This document shows, piece after piece, positions 13,014 through 23,644 of a DNA stretch of 64,000 nucleotides. Made by a program: the position numbers and the translations under genes. The DNA is taken from assembly GCA_035610365.1 (NCBI GenBank), contig CM069433.1:166300882-166364881 (forward strand), written 5' to 3'. The first letter of the stretch is position 1. Each line of letters opens with the position of its first letter. The notes under the pieces were generated by a model. It saw only the letters and a list, made by a program, of their open reading frames with translations, made no database searches and was not told the origin of the DNA. The DNA comes from Aquatica leii (lineage: Eukaryota > Arthropoda > Insecta > Coleoptera > Lampyridae).

Positions 13014-13430
13014 ATGAGAAGCAAAAAGAACCTGGCAATAACAACTGCGAAAAAAGAAAACACAAACATATTCTTAATCTTTGAACCCAATCAAAATATG
13101 ACAAAAGGAAATTATTGGATTAGCGACGAGAAAAATGACGTGACAGTGTTTATGATTAACCGGAATGTAGATATAAATAAAATTACTAGAAAACTTGGTT
13201 TCGTCAAATTGCAGCTGGTAAACCTAACAATTATTGTATGTTACTTATCGCCAAATATATACATTCTTGATTATGGTAATAAATTCGAAGAGATCGTGAA
13301 CTCGATTGATGACGATCACACTGTGGGACATAAATGGAAAATCGAGAATGTGGGGATCAGCGCTGAATTATCGGAGAGGAGACTGTGTGAAGGTTTGACT
13401 TGCTGCAAAAAACCTTGTAGAGATAAGTAA
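13014..13430 (+). pseudogene. R1-like LINE endonuclease domain remnant
   Basis: This 138-aa frame has the layout of an R1-group apurinic-like endonuclease. It opens with a segment equivalent to NxNRxxxA (here NQMRSKKNLAITTA). It continues with NIFLIFEPNQNMTKGNYWIS, where functional copies have a SEPW-type motif, then VTVFMINRNVD and LTIIVCYLSPN, the core beta strand. The segment YGNKFEEIVNSIDD is equivalent to the spacer before the missing GDFNA motif. After about residue 105 it no longer follows the family. The domain would nick target DNA to prime reverse transcription. It is truncated and inactive. Confidence 0.65.
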
Positions 13431-13969
13431 TGGTCAACTACGGACATTTAGGTGAAGAAACTCCGAACCCTGAATAGATGTCACTCTAGCCATTGAAATC
13501 ATATCAAAACGAATTAGAAACTGAAAGATTAGTGAGTGTGAAACCTTAAACGATCATTTATACATATGTTTCCAAATTGAACATGATTTTTGCCAAAAGC
13601 GCGAACAATACTCAAGCAAAAAAATAAAAATAAACCTAATTGAACTGTTTTTAAGGAAATGCTGAAAACTACTTGTATATTCAAGAAATGGTATATAACA
13701 AACATTATAACTCCAAGGAATCTAAGCGAAACTGTGTCGAATTGCTATAGATTTTTTATTAAATATCATGAGAGCGAGAATCAAACGCAACCTTTCTGGT
13801 GAACAGCGGAGATTGAGAAATGCAGAAAGGATTGTGTGCAATTCAGAAGAAAGTGACCTAAATTAAAACATGAAATAGACAAGACACAGAAAAAGAAAAG
13901 ATTGAAAAAACACGCAAAATCGAGGCTATCCCAAAGTGTAAATATTTCAGTATGTAAGAACTACAATCT

Positions 13970-14990
13970 GCTATAAAAGAAATGAAAGAGAAAAAAGCTT
14001 CGAGTCCGGATGGGTTAATTGCCAAGACGTGGCACATAGTCTTTGACAAGAGACCTGTGGTGTTGCGGACAATATACAACAAACTTTTTAAGAGCCAAGG
14101 CTTCCCAAAAAACTAGAAACCTGCCAAGGTAATATTAATACCTAAACCTATTAACGTAGTGGGTAAGATATACGAGAAAATGGCGAATAAAAGATTGCTC
14201 AAAGAATTGACCGTTAAACAAGGGCTGTCAGATAATCAATTTAGGTTTAAAAAAAAAGTCGACAATAACGCGTTTAAAGCTGCATCCTGGAAAATGATAC
14301 TGGAAGCTACAGAGGAAAAAAATCTCAAGATATGTTATCAACATTAATGCAAGATACCTACAGGATAAGAAAATAGAGATAAAAAGGGAAAAAAATGTAC
14401 ACAAGTCCGGGAGTCCTACAAGGATTAATAGCGGGCTTCACATATAGAAATGAAGTAATTAAACTGCAGCGTAGGCTCCTGCTCAGAATTGCCACGGAAC
14501 AAAACTACCTTAGAGGCGGATTTACAAGTAGTTACAGGATGTTTACAGATGGACCTCCTAATCAGACAGAAAGCTGATATTGAGAACATGACTCTGGCCG
14601 GTATCTAAGCCAATAAAAAAGCAATAAGAAATAAGTACATACAAGAATGGTAACATAGATGTAATACAAGTGAAGATAAAAAAACAATCAACAAAAGAAC
14701 TAATCCATAAGTTAAACATGTTAGTACACAAGTACTAACGGGACATGGATTCTTTGAGAAATACCTAAAAAGATTTGGTAGAACAATAGATGACAAATGT
14801 AGATAGTGCCATGAAATCGATAATGTCGAGAATACTATAATAAACTGCCTAAGATGAGGTAAAAAAGGGTGAAATTACGTGGTGAAATACGGTTCAGTAA
14901 GGTAAGGGATCTGATCTGGGAAATAATAAAGGAAGAAAGATTATATATTATAAGGAGCATAACAATTGTAAAGATCATGACAACCAAATA
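13970..14990 (+). pseudogene. R1-like LINE reverse transcriptase and C-terminal remnant
   Basis: The segments in order are MKEKKASSPDGLIAKTWHIV (RT domain start, the KAPGPDG motif), then KVILIPKP, then VVGKIYEKMANKRLLKELTV followed by QGLSDNQFRF. That last part is RT motif 2a, normally GLSxxQxGFR. The catalytic xADD region is missing: the sequence jumps to GVLQGLIAGF and then to the thumb/C-terminal part LQRRLLLRIATEQNYL with a YRMFTDGPPN segment. A degenerate CRxCHEIDNVENTI finger-like motif lies near 14,800. These features match the R1 clade. Multiple stops, frame changes and at least one deletion are present. Confidence 0.75.
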
Positions 14991-15552
14991 AAGAGAGAAA
15001 AGCACCTACTAAACCTCAAATTGAAACATTAGTAATAGTTAGTTAGTGATGTAGTGAACTATAGTTAGTAGTGCTAAAACTCGTTTCCTCGGTGAAGACG
15101 AGCTAAAGTAGTATTAAACAAGACACAGTGTATATATGATGTACTAAGCGTTAAGTTAAGTTAACGACATCTGTCAAACCGTTCCGGTACCAGGACGAGT
15201 AAATGTGGATTGTTTTAGTGGGTAGGCGGCAATTATAAGTAAGCCGTCGGAGTCCCACGCTCTCTGGACTATCTTCCCAGGGGTGCGTAAAAAGAATGTT
15301 CAACCGCAAAGAAAAGACTTCATTTTGATGATGATGATGGTGATAACTACGTATTATTTTCAGATAAAAAAATATTTCAAACTCATCTACAGAAATAGTA
15401 AATCGTGTGAATCTAACACCCACAGCTGTAGCTAGCACCAACTATGTAGTGGAACAAGATTTTGTAAAAAGCAATGTTTATATTATAATAATTTCTTCAT
15501 TTTTTCCTCTTAATTACTTTACGATTAATGTTTGTTTTTGTATCCCAATAGG

Positions 15553-15907
15553 AAGACGTCTTTATCTGATTTATGGTTAGTGGCCGTAAAAATTATATAT
15601 TTGTTTTGTATCATTTTTGATTTGCAACGTTTCGCAGCTCCATCGGGCCTTCTTAGTTTCTACGAACAATTAATTTTTCTAATCCATAAAATTCGACCTT
15701 ACATTATTTAAGAACTTTAAGAAATACATGAACATAATAGGTGTTTTTAATAATGTAAAGCCGAATTTTATTGATTAGAAAAATTGTTTCTAGATAATAA
15801 GGTTTGATGAAACAAGCTCATTAGCCGGTAAAACGTTGCCAAATCAAAAATGATGCGAAGCAAATAATTTCTACTGCCACCAACCATAAATAAGAAAAAA
15901 ACGTCTT
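15553..15907. repeat. 355-bp foldback, probable inverted end pair of a Penelope-like element
   Basis: The two halves are imperfect inverted repeats of about 165 bp each around a centre near 15,730. The left arm contains GATTTATGGTTAGTGG and ATCATTTTTGATTTGCAACG; the right arm reads the same on the other strand. One half carries a GATGA ... AAAACGTTGCC arrangement and the other GCAACGTTTCG. This resembles the CTGATGA ... GAAACGTT core of the Penelope-like terminal repeats at 46-50 kb. I infer a non-autonomous or collapsed PLE end pair; a plain foldback MITE is the alternative. Confidence 0.6.
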
Positions 15908-16406
15908 TAAAGAGCCAAACGTTATTGCATTGGTAAGTGCCCAAAATGGTAATTTTTTGCTTTACAGTTATTTTACTTTTACATACAATTTCTATTTCCT
16001 ACAATCGTCAGATTGCGGAGCAATGAGCCGCCTTTCAGCATCACACTTTTGTCAGATTATTTCAATACTTTAAGAGGTAGAGATATTTTAACAAACACAA
16101 ATAGAATTTTAAAAACTTTTAATCAACATTCTGGCCAGGGAATTTTCATTTTTTGGCTAACGTTTTGAAAAATGTGCATTTGGCAATTTAAAATTAAAGG
16201 CTGCCATTGTTGGTAAGATTTTACTTATGGGATTTGCTTATATTCCTGAATTTATGTATATTAAAAACTGAGAAAAAAGATACACTTGGTTTAATTGACA
16301 AGATGATCAAAGGTTCCAAGTATGGCTGAAACATACTTCTTAAGGCTGAAACTGACAGAAGATAGACATTTATTTGTGAAGTCATTTTATGTTTTACTAT
16401 TAATTT

Positions 16407-16890
16407 GTGGGCAATGTCAAAAAGAGCGTTGTTTATAAGCGCAAAAAATTTATTGGTAGACACCCATTATACAGAAGAATAAATGAATCTTTTCAAAATT
16501 TACTGCATGAAATCAAATCTGAAACAATTTATAGTAATAATAATACATTAATAAACAAAGAATTTAAAAATTCGCCAGATTTTGTAACTGAATTATTAGA
16601 GCATGTAAATATTTAAATATTTAATGCACATGTTTTATGTGATGACAGTTTGATGTGTAATAGCCCGTTAACACGTCTGAAACTTCAGAAATTGTTAGTG
16701 AATTGGCGATAATAAAACATTGTCCTCACAGTACTCTTGGTCAACTGCTACATATTTTGAATTCATCACACCCTGAATTACCATTAGACAATGCACATTA
16801 TTAGGTATCCCGGCACAAGTAACATCTATTAAATTACAAAACGAAGAATATTGTCACTTGGGCTTATTGAATGCACTTCAAACATTTCAA
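16407..16890 (+). pseudogene. Transposon-associated ORF remnant (insect repeat protein type)
   Basis: The first part (16407-16616, 69 aa) is KKSVVYKRKKFIGRHPLYRR followed by a Ser/Asn-rich acidic stretch. A second part from about 16,660 reads SELAIIKHCPHSTLGQLLHI, then LNSSHPELPLDNA. It ends, in another frame, LLGIPAQVTSIKLQNEEYCH. From memory, the pattern of an aromatic IKHN...ALNxLL, then LP.DARTLL.TP, then GxYYHFGL recurs at the N-terminus of multicopy insect ORFs of transposon origin. Here it is broken by stops and frame changes. The superfamily is not assigned. Confidence 0.45.
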
Positions 16891-16899
16891 ATATTCTTC

Positions 16900-18590
16900 T
16901 GATAACACACCATTAGACCAATATTTACACGATTTTATAGATGAATTAAATACATTGTTTGTGCTTTTGTAGAAGGTTTTCTTTAGTGATACCCCAGCCA
17001 GGTCATTTATTAATTTGTCGCACAGATAGTAAATATAATTGATGTCAACAATTGTCAATCTATGCATTAAGCTAATGCATTCAATGTATTGATATCATTG
17101 ATAAACAATTTTTAAGCTAATTTAAAAATTTGCGTTCCCAGTTTTAAACATCCAAGTTTTTATTTTAACAGTAGGTGTAAGTTTTCTTTAGTAATATACG
17201 TATGTGTATTTACAAAATAAATGATTTTTGATGGTCGTAGATTAGATCCTAATTAATGTAGTAGTAATATATTGGCTAAAAAAAATTAGAAGTCATACTA
17301 CGTATTTTTTAGGCCCAAATAACGTCATGGATCTGTGATATTTTTTTTGTCAATAATACGTCATTTAAACGTCGAAGCGAACGTCCATCGACGTCAATTA
17401 CCCACAATAAAATCTTTATATCGCTGCCTTGCTACCTGAATAGCCGCCTCATCTGGCACTGGTTTTTCCACAAAGAACTGAACAAGCTATACCATTGTTT
17501 ATACAAGATTAGAACATATTTTTGTTATTTATTATCAGTAAAGTTATTACCATTTTCCGACACAAACCACCAAACGGATATTGCATGTAAAAAGTAAAAG
17601 CGTTTTCAAGTCTAAACATAAAAATTCTTAGTATCAAGCTAAAGTTTAAATTTTGAAAAATGCAGTTTATGCGATGCTTATAACTTCGTAGTGCATTCAT
17701 TTGTTTTTAGATACATTTTAAAAATAATAAAATTTGTATACTTTTCAAGTGATTTGCGTTTTGTAACATTTTATATACCATATGCATTGTTTTCTTAAAT
17801 CGTTAGGTAAGAGCATGCAAAGTGTAAAATTTATTGATGTATTTTCCTATGTAAGTCAACACAAAAATAATAATAACAAAAAAACTAATTCTAGTAGGTA
17901 CGTATTCATGTTTATAATGTTGAGATTCATTCATTTTATATAGGATGAAATTAATGCAATAAAATTACTATTGTCGAATTTATAATACATCAAATGTGGT
18001 ATGTTAAATAAATAATAGGTTCCACAAAAAAATAACATTTTTCTTCAAATATAGAAAATGAGGACATGAAAGTGCTTATGATATGCTATTAGAACACCTA
18101 CATAGACAATTTAGATCTAAATTTTGATTGTCTAACAGTTCTTATAGTGCGGAAATAAAGTAATGGATACATTTTTTAACTTTGTCGATCCTAATTTTTT
18201 GGAAAAATCATGAAAAGATTTTAACCGTAGAGAATATTTTCAGTTTATTATGTCATTTGTTTCTCGAGTTATGAGGTCACCGACATTTTTTTTAAGCGAC
18301 AACCTATGTTTTTTATTACTGATTTTAATAATATTTTTTATTTGTTTTACAATAGTATAAAACTTATTTATAAATTGCAACTATTAGAAACGTAAGTATT
18401 GTATTAAACAAAAAGCTTACTAATGATACGAGTAGTTATAATATTATATACAAAATACTTAATACTAATTAATAATGTTATAATTGAGCTAGAAACAAAG
18501 AATTGAAATGTTAATAATGATTTTTATAGAGCCCTAGCTAGAATACGTCACGAAGTGTGTAAATTTTTTAGAAAAAAAAGTTGAAAACTT
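16900..18590. other. A+T-rich stretch, no recognised gene
   Basis: No protein family is recognised in either strand. A group of ACGTC motifs at 17,322-17,395 is listed separately. Confidence 0.5.
17322..17395. promoter_or_regulatory. Cluster of five ACGTC motifs (CRE-half-site-like)
   Basis: ACGTC occurs at 17322, 17358, 17369, 17381 and 17391, three of them followed by A (ACGTCA, the CRE half-site). This is dense for A+T-rich DNA. No adjacent promoter or gene is visible, so a regulatory role is only a possibility; the cluster could be part of an unidentified repeat. Confidence 0.2.
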
Positions 18591-18749
18591 ATTACGGGAA
18601 CATGGCGGACGTTTCCCATTTTTAAATAAAGACACACAACTTAATGTGCAACTAGAATTTGAAAACAATACAAATTTAACTAACAGAAACTGACAGAACT
18701 TTAGATATTGGGCTAGGATAAATTCTCATTAGGTGCAGTAAATTTACAT

Positions 18750-18870
18750 ATAACATTTCCAAAAACTGAATGTATGGAAAGGGATCATTGCGGGCAAAAT
18801 TTTTCTGCTAACAATTTAACTGGAGAAAAATATCTGCAATTTGTACAGTCAAAATTGACTATTTAGCAAA
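18750..18870 (+). pseudogene. Possible mariner/IS630 transposase scrap
   Basis: One frame reads NFSANNLTGEKYLQFVQSKL. This resembles the stretch after the first catalytic motif in mariner/IS630-like transposases (FF...LTGE.YL.FL...L). It is short and unsupported by ends or a second motif. Confidence 0.3.
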
Positions 18871-18959
18871 AAAAGAAAAACGAATTCTCAGAAAGCTTGA
18901 TAAACAAGAGGACTCCATAAAATCTTTATGAATAGCGTGACAAAGCTAAAACACAGCGT

Positions 18960-20105
18960 TAAAGCGGGGACGAAAACTAAGAAATAAAAATAGACACGTT
19001 TATTAAAATACCATCTTGGAATACCAATAAACTACTCAAACATGTCCATGAGTTTGAACTATTCCTAAAAGAACAGAAATTAGACATATGTTTGATTTCA
19101 CAAACCCACTTTACTAATGAAAGCTATTTTAGCATAAAATAGTATAACAATATTTACCATGATGTGGATGTGCGCTAATAACTAAAGAAAATATCAAATG
19201 TGTAAACCAACTATGGAACCCGCGAAATACAAGCAACAGCTGCAAAAATCTTCACAAAGTCTAGAGATTATACAGTTGCTGGAATGTACTATCTACCAAG
19301 GTACGCTCTAGAAAAAGATAACTGCATAAGGCTTTTCGAGAGAAATTTAATGCAAAACATACTCACTGCAATCTAGGCGTCAGATTGATATAAAATACCA
19401 GACCTGAGCGACTCTTTATACTGAAAAACGTATCTCCCGACTACATTAGTATTGAAAATAATAACGACCTCTCATCAGACTATTCGCCCATTATCTTGAC
19501 GCTAGCGAAACAACCATCAATAAACCATCTCCACCATCACTAACAAACAAGTGGACAAACTCGAATGAATTTAAAGCAGATGTGCAAGAGCGTACTAAAC
19601 TAAACGTTCTACTAAGAACAATTGTGCAGCTGGACGAAAAAACAGAGCTGTTTGTTCCCGATTAATACCATTGAGACAAAAAGAAATACAATGGGCGTAA
19701 ACTACCCTAGCAAAATCAGAGAGCTTGTCTCAGCAAAATGAAAAACACAAAATAAATGGCAACAAATCAGAGCACCGGCCAACAAAACACTACTAAACCG
19801 GCTAAGTCAACAACTGAAAGAAGAGATCCGCTCGGTTAAAAATGAAATATTCTCTCAATTCTACTCAATCAAGAGATTAAAACGTCCACAAAATCAAAAC
19901 TCGCTTATTTGTAGGGAAAATGATGGTTGCACAAGAAAGGATAGCAAAAAGGAAAAATTATTTGCTAGTAATGAAAGCTTACCCGTGATAGATAGTCTAG
20001 AAGACTGTGTTAATAAAACATATTTAAGTTCAACGTTTAACTACACCACTTACTTCAGGCCAATCAAAAAATATTTCTTAATAAACGAACAAATTTAGAG
20101 TTTTA
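18960..20105 (+). pseudogene. Jockey-like LINE fragment (endonuclease to RT start)
   Basis: The endonuclease begins SWNTNKLLKHVHEFELFLKE, matching the WNANGL...L...EL..FL pattern of Jockey-clade LINEs. It continues LDICLISQTHFTNESYF, where active copies have ISETH. YTVAGMYYLPRYALEKDN is equivalent to the SAVYCPPRHN segment, and NNDLSSDYSPIILTL to the SSDHSPI motif, with the catalytic His replaced by Tyr. The linker to the reverse transcriptase follows (WQQIRAPANKTLLNRLSQQL). Decay begins near KDSKKEKLFASNESLPVIDS, just before the RT core. The RT itself is absent because unrelated sequence begins near 20,110. Many stops and frame changes. Confidence 0.7.
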
Positions 20106-20109
20106 TAAG

Positions 20110-20660
20110 AAAGATTTCGCATTATTCCTTTAAAACATTACTTCGATGTCTTTTTATTAAAAAAATCCAGAACTATGCTCTCAAGTTTAGAAGACTACAA
20201 GTTGACGTTCGCTTAGAGTGCGAACTATTAGATGAAAAATTAAAAGACAAAAATTTTAACGACAATGCCAAGAGAATTGCCGCTGTGGAATTGCTGGTAC
20301 TCAAACAAACTAGTAAATTCTACACAAAACTAAAAAAAGTGGAGAAAATCCGTGAAGAACGACTTAAAGTGGTATGTTCGACTACATCCGAAACCTACTC
20401 TTTCTAAATATACCCGTTCAGGAAATCTTTTACTTTCGGCAACTACAGGTATATGTTTTTGAAGTACATAATCTGAAAGATAATATCAGTCATTTTTATA
20501 CCTACCACGAGGCGCAAACACGTAAAGGATCAAAGTATGTACTTTTCTAAAAGATTACATAGAAATCGTAAGAATACAATGGATCGATCAATCATTCAAA
20601 AGGTTTAAGACAATCTACCATTACGGGTGACACTTTTTTTTGATGTGTGACAGGAATTTT
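20110..20660 (+). pseudogene. Fragment of a DUF7869-like transposon-associated protein
   Basis: A frame from about 20,185 reads RRLQVDVRLECELLDEKLKD and continues with a charged helix, AKRIAAVELLVLKQTSKFY then TKLKKVEKIREERLKV. This is followed by IPVQEIFYFRQLQVYVFEVH and NISHFYTYHEAQTRKGS. The order of a coiled coil with a K.FY motif, then a YxRQL.v..f.iH segment, then TYxE...RKGSNEV matches, from memory, a DUF7869-type domain found in many multicopy insect ORFs. It is truncated at the 3' side and contains frame changes. It has no relation to the LINE fragments on either side, so the region is a mosaic. Confidence 0.45.
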
Positions 20661-20924
20661 GGCGCATTCAAGAGGCTTGTTACGATATTCTTAACTGTAA
20701 AGACTGATGGTCTGCTTACAAAAAAAAACTGCCAACGCGATAGGAATGCTCTACCAAGAACAAAAACTTTACAATTTTGAACTACAGGCAGTTTGTTTAC
20801 GGATATTTATCTACAAGATATGTTACAACGAATATATTAACGAGTTATCATCAAACCGCACTTCTTAAAACAAAAGAAAACATATCCATGACACTTTTAC
20901 TTTTATAATTCTATACTATTTAGA

Positions 20925-21110
20925 ATATTATACGTTGACAGAGTTATTAACAAGGAAGTTCTAAAAAGACTGTTAAAAGATGTAGAAAGCTAAAATGAAA
21001 AAACGTAAGCTTCAGTTTGTAAGCCATGTAGTGAGAGGAAAAAGATATCAATTATTACAAATTATCGTACAAAGCAAAATTATACAAAAAACGTAGTCTT
21101 AGCCTCGAGA
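20925..21110 (+). pseudogene. RTE/BovB-type LINE C-terminal fragment
   Basis: The frames read RVDRVINKEVLKRLLKDVE and then KKRKLQFVSHVVRGKRYQLL followed by QIIVQSKI. Functional relatives read RI.WTD.V.NEEVL.R, then KRRKLQFLGHV.RG.RY.LL..I..GKI. This C-terminal signature is common in insect RTE-like LINEs, often annotated as craniofacial development protein 2-like. Only the tail of the ORF survives, as expected for a 5'-truncated LINE copy. It has stops and frame changes. Confidence 0.6.
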
Positions 21111-21239
21111 TCATTCAACGCAATTACCAAAACAGACAGAATGTTCTAGTCCCAGATAAGATGAGAATATAAAAAGTAATCAAAGAAAGTTGCAGTCAGT
21201 CTTAAAAAGAATTGAGAGGTCTAAAATAAGTAAGAGCTA

Positions 21240-21345
21240 AGCAAGTGTCTAACGCGCGTGTCAGTGTAAATAAATAGTGTAGATAAAAGAGAGTGAATCT
21301 TATATCCGAGGGTATACGGTTACAGTGATATAAAATTGATTTAAG
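21240..21345 (+). repeat. Dispersed repeat, copy 1 (AACGCGCGTG...TAAATAAATAG)
   Basis: The core AACGCGCGTGTCAGTGTAAA followed by TAAATAGTGTAGAT recurs at 38,950-38,995 with few changes. Downstream similarity (ACGGTTACAGTGATA versus ACGGTTATAGTCATA) suggests a shared unit of about 110 bp. It directly follows the RTE-type fragment and may be the 3' region of a retroelement. Confidence 0.6.
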
Positions 21346-21349
21346 CGTT

Positions 21350-22950
21350 GTTTCTATTAAATTGTGGGTTTTAGTGAGATTTATAATTATTTTTATAATT
21401 ATTTAATTATAATTATATTAATAATCGTGTGAATGGTTAAAAAAAATTTTAAATTTGAAATAAATTGTTAAATATTAAGAAAAGAGAATATATTTTTGAT
21501 AATCACAAGAACATTAAAAAAGGCAACTAATGTTTCCGAAATAACCGAACATCATCATGATTGTTTATAATTTCTCATAATTATTGTTACTGTTATTACT
21601 CTAACAAACTCTCTTCTTTAAAATGCCTAAATGAAGAATATTGTCTTGTAAATATGTAATGAAGAAACAAAAAAAATGACGTATATAAAGTATAAACAAA
21701 AAAAAACAAAGAATAAGATTAAAAAATTAGTACAAGGAGAGTATTAAGTTGATTAATTGTATAAAATACACTCAAGCTCTTGATTCCGAAGTTACTAAAC
21801 CCATTTAATGTGGTCATGTTTTCTCTGTAGAAAATTTTGTTTATGTTGTATTATGGAGTAAATTGTGTAGTGCTGAGCAAGATAATTAAAAAGAAATTAC
21901 TACGAAACTGTGCTGGTACTAAACTGTTGGTGACACCTCACTGATTTATTTAAATTTCATATAACATAAAATATACAAAATATTTTCACCGTTTACTAAG
22001 GATATATGAATTCTGCAATTTCTATAAAGTTTGTAGATATAATTATTTCTTAAAATATTTATAACTATCTTGTTTACATCAAATTAAAAGTTTGAGATAT
22101 AAAGAAAAGCACACTATTTACTCAAACGTTCTTATAAACAAACAGAAGAAGTTATGGTAACTAAAGTGGTATTATTTTACAATTAAGTGAAAGTTGTGAA
22201 ATAAACGTTTATTTTTTTAATCTGAGTGTTAAATTGCTTTGTCATTATATTTTTAGTAATTATAAATGTTTGTTGTAACTCAACAACAGTTATTAAACAA
22301 GCGGCAATTATCTATTATAAAACATTTTTTATAATAAATCAAATTTTAGAAATTAACATATATCACATTTTGATTAATTTCTAAATTTGCTAGAAAGCTT
22401 AATTAACCCAACTACTAGCCGATGTTTAACAACAAAGAAAAAACACAATACATCAAACCCGAGGACTCTGATTTATGAACTTACCGATTAAGTTTAATAA
22501 AGAAAATTATACTGAATGTAATAAATTGACTTCGACTAAATCATTAAAAGTGTTCTTGTTAGGCTTCATACATTTTTAGGTAATTTATAACGATCAATCT
22601 AATTTTTGGTTTCTTTGGAGTACTTTTACCAGAAGATTTGTTGTTTCATATGCAACTAAAACGTTTTTAGATTACGTTTTTAGATTACGTTTAAACACTA
22701 TCGAAAAATTCTCAAAATACTTATACGTTTACATTTATTATCGATTCTGAATAACCGCGTCTTTCAACTTACTAAAAGCTTTGTCATATCATCCATTTCT
22801 TATCAAGAGCTTGCTAATGTGATTATTTTTTAGATATCTTTTGCGATTTAAAATGCATAGTTCAATTTCATACTAGATCTGTCCTTATACGTATATTATT
22901 ATTTGTCCATTAAACGTCAGTAATGTTAGCCCCCCTTCTTAGATAAACTG
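21350..22950. other. A+T-rich stretch, no recognised gene
   Basis: Nothing recognisable on either strand. A short duplication GTTTTTAGATTAC occurs twice near 22,663-22,690. Confidence 0.5.
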
Positions 22951-22957
22951 AAAAATG

Positions 22958-23205
22958 ACAATTGTGCTGAATTGTGCTCAGTACGTGCAATCTTGTGACG
23001 CAAAAAAAATAACCTCGCCTTTTTCGGTAAAATGAAAAATAACTAGTATGCTAAATTGTGCTCATAATGTGCTACTTTGTGTTGTGAAAATAATTGTTTT
23101 TTCTTTTTATTTGCAGATTTTATTATTAAAACTAAACGGCTTTTGTTCTGAGTTGTGCTCAGTATATGTTGTTTTGTGTCGCAAAAACGATTTCTATTTT
23201 TTCAC
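22958..23205 (+). repeat. Three degenerate tandem units with GAATTGTGCTCA
   Basis: GAATTGTGCTCA, AAATTGTGCTCA and GAGTTGTGCTCA begin at 22,969, 23,053 and 23,150. Each is followed 15-25 bp later by a TTGTG(A/T)(C/T)GC/GTGAAAA-like segment. The unit length is about 84-97 bp. The 94-aa frame across it (23048-23332) is low complexity and not credible as a gene. Confidence 0.5.
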
Positions 23206-23390
23206 CGTTTTGACTACAAAATCATTATTAGTATGGGCGATAACGTTGTCGTTTTGTTTTATACAAAATGAAACATCTTGCTGTTTATTGTACTACACCG
23301 AAAAAAATATCCATGCATACATTAGGATTTAGTAAAAACGCATGATATAATTTCAATACTTTATTCATATTTTTTTACAAGATTCACGCT

Positions 23391-23640
23391 CTAAAGTCCG
23401 CCGTCAAATGGTGGGTTTCCACCCGGAATATAGTGCTCTATCGCTATGTTGTTCATAAGTTGCTCTTTGCCAAAGTTGTCTATATATTTCCATATGGTGG
23501 CATGCTCAGCAGCTACCAGTACTTTAAAACGCCCGTGCCATCTCTTTACAGCATTATTTGTTCTCGGCAGATGTAAAATAAAGCAGTCGCAAATTGGTTG
23601 AATATCTTCCTCATTTCTGTAAAACTACAGTCAGCATTTT
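23391..23640 (-). pseudogene. MULE-type transposase C-terminal fragment
   Basis: The minus strand has one open frame, with an upstream TAG near 23,640 and a natural-looking stop TAG at 23,391. It reads IQPICDCFILHLPRTNNAVK, then RWHGRFKVLVAAEHATIWKY, then IDNFGKEQLMNNIAIEHYIP, ending GGNPPFDGGL. The motif LPRTNN.vEgWH..f....g..hptiwkfi..l..eq is the C-terminal signature of insect MULE-like transposases, often paired with FLYWCH fingers. The catalytic DDE part is missing. The open frame without internal stops suggests a fairly recent fragment. Confidence 0.65.
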
Positions 23641-23644
23641 TGCT

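Larger units (their letters stand above)
12480..15350 (+). mobile_element. R1-like LINE (non-LTR retrotransposon), decayed
   Basis: In order on the plus strand lie a gag-like ORF1 with CCHC zinc-knuckle traces (12.59-12.9 kb), an apurinic-type endonuclease (13.01-13.43 kb), a reverse transcriptase with an internal deletion (13.97-14.45 kb), and a C-terminal region ending in a cysteine-histidine finger (to 14.99 kb). A 3' UTR near 15,173-15,335 contains GGAGTCCCACGCTCTCTGG and CCCAGGGGTGCGTAAAAAG, which resemble R1-group 3' ends. The tail is a short (TGA)n-like tract near 15,330-15,350. The 5' boundary is uncertain. The many frame breaks mean that it is inactive. Confidence 0.8.

Noticed and set aside
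16221-16463. 80-aa minus-strand frame
   Set aside because: It overlaps the plus-strand transposon ORF remnant and has no recognisable motif.
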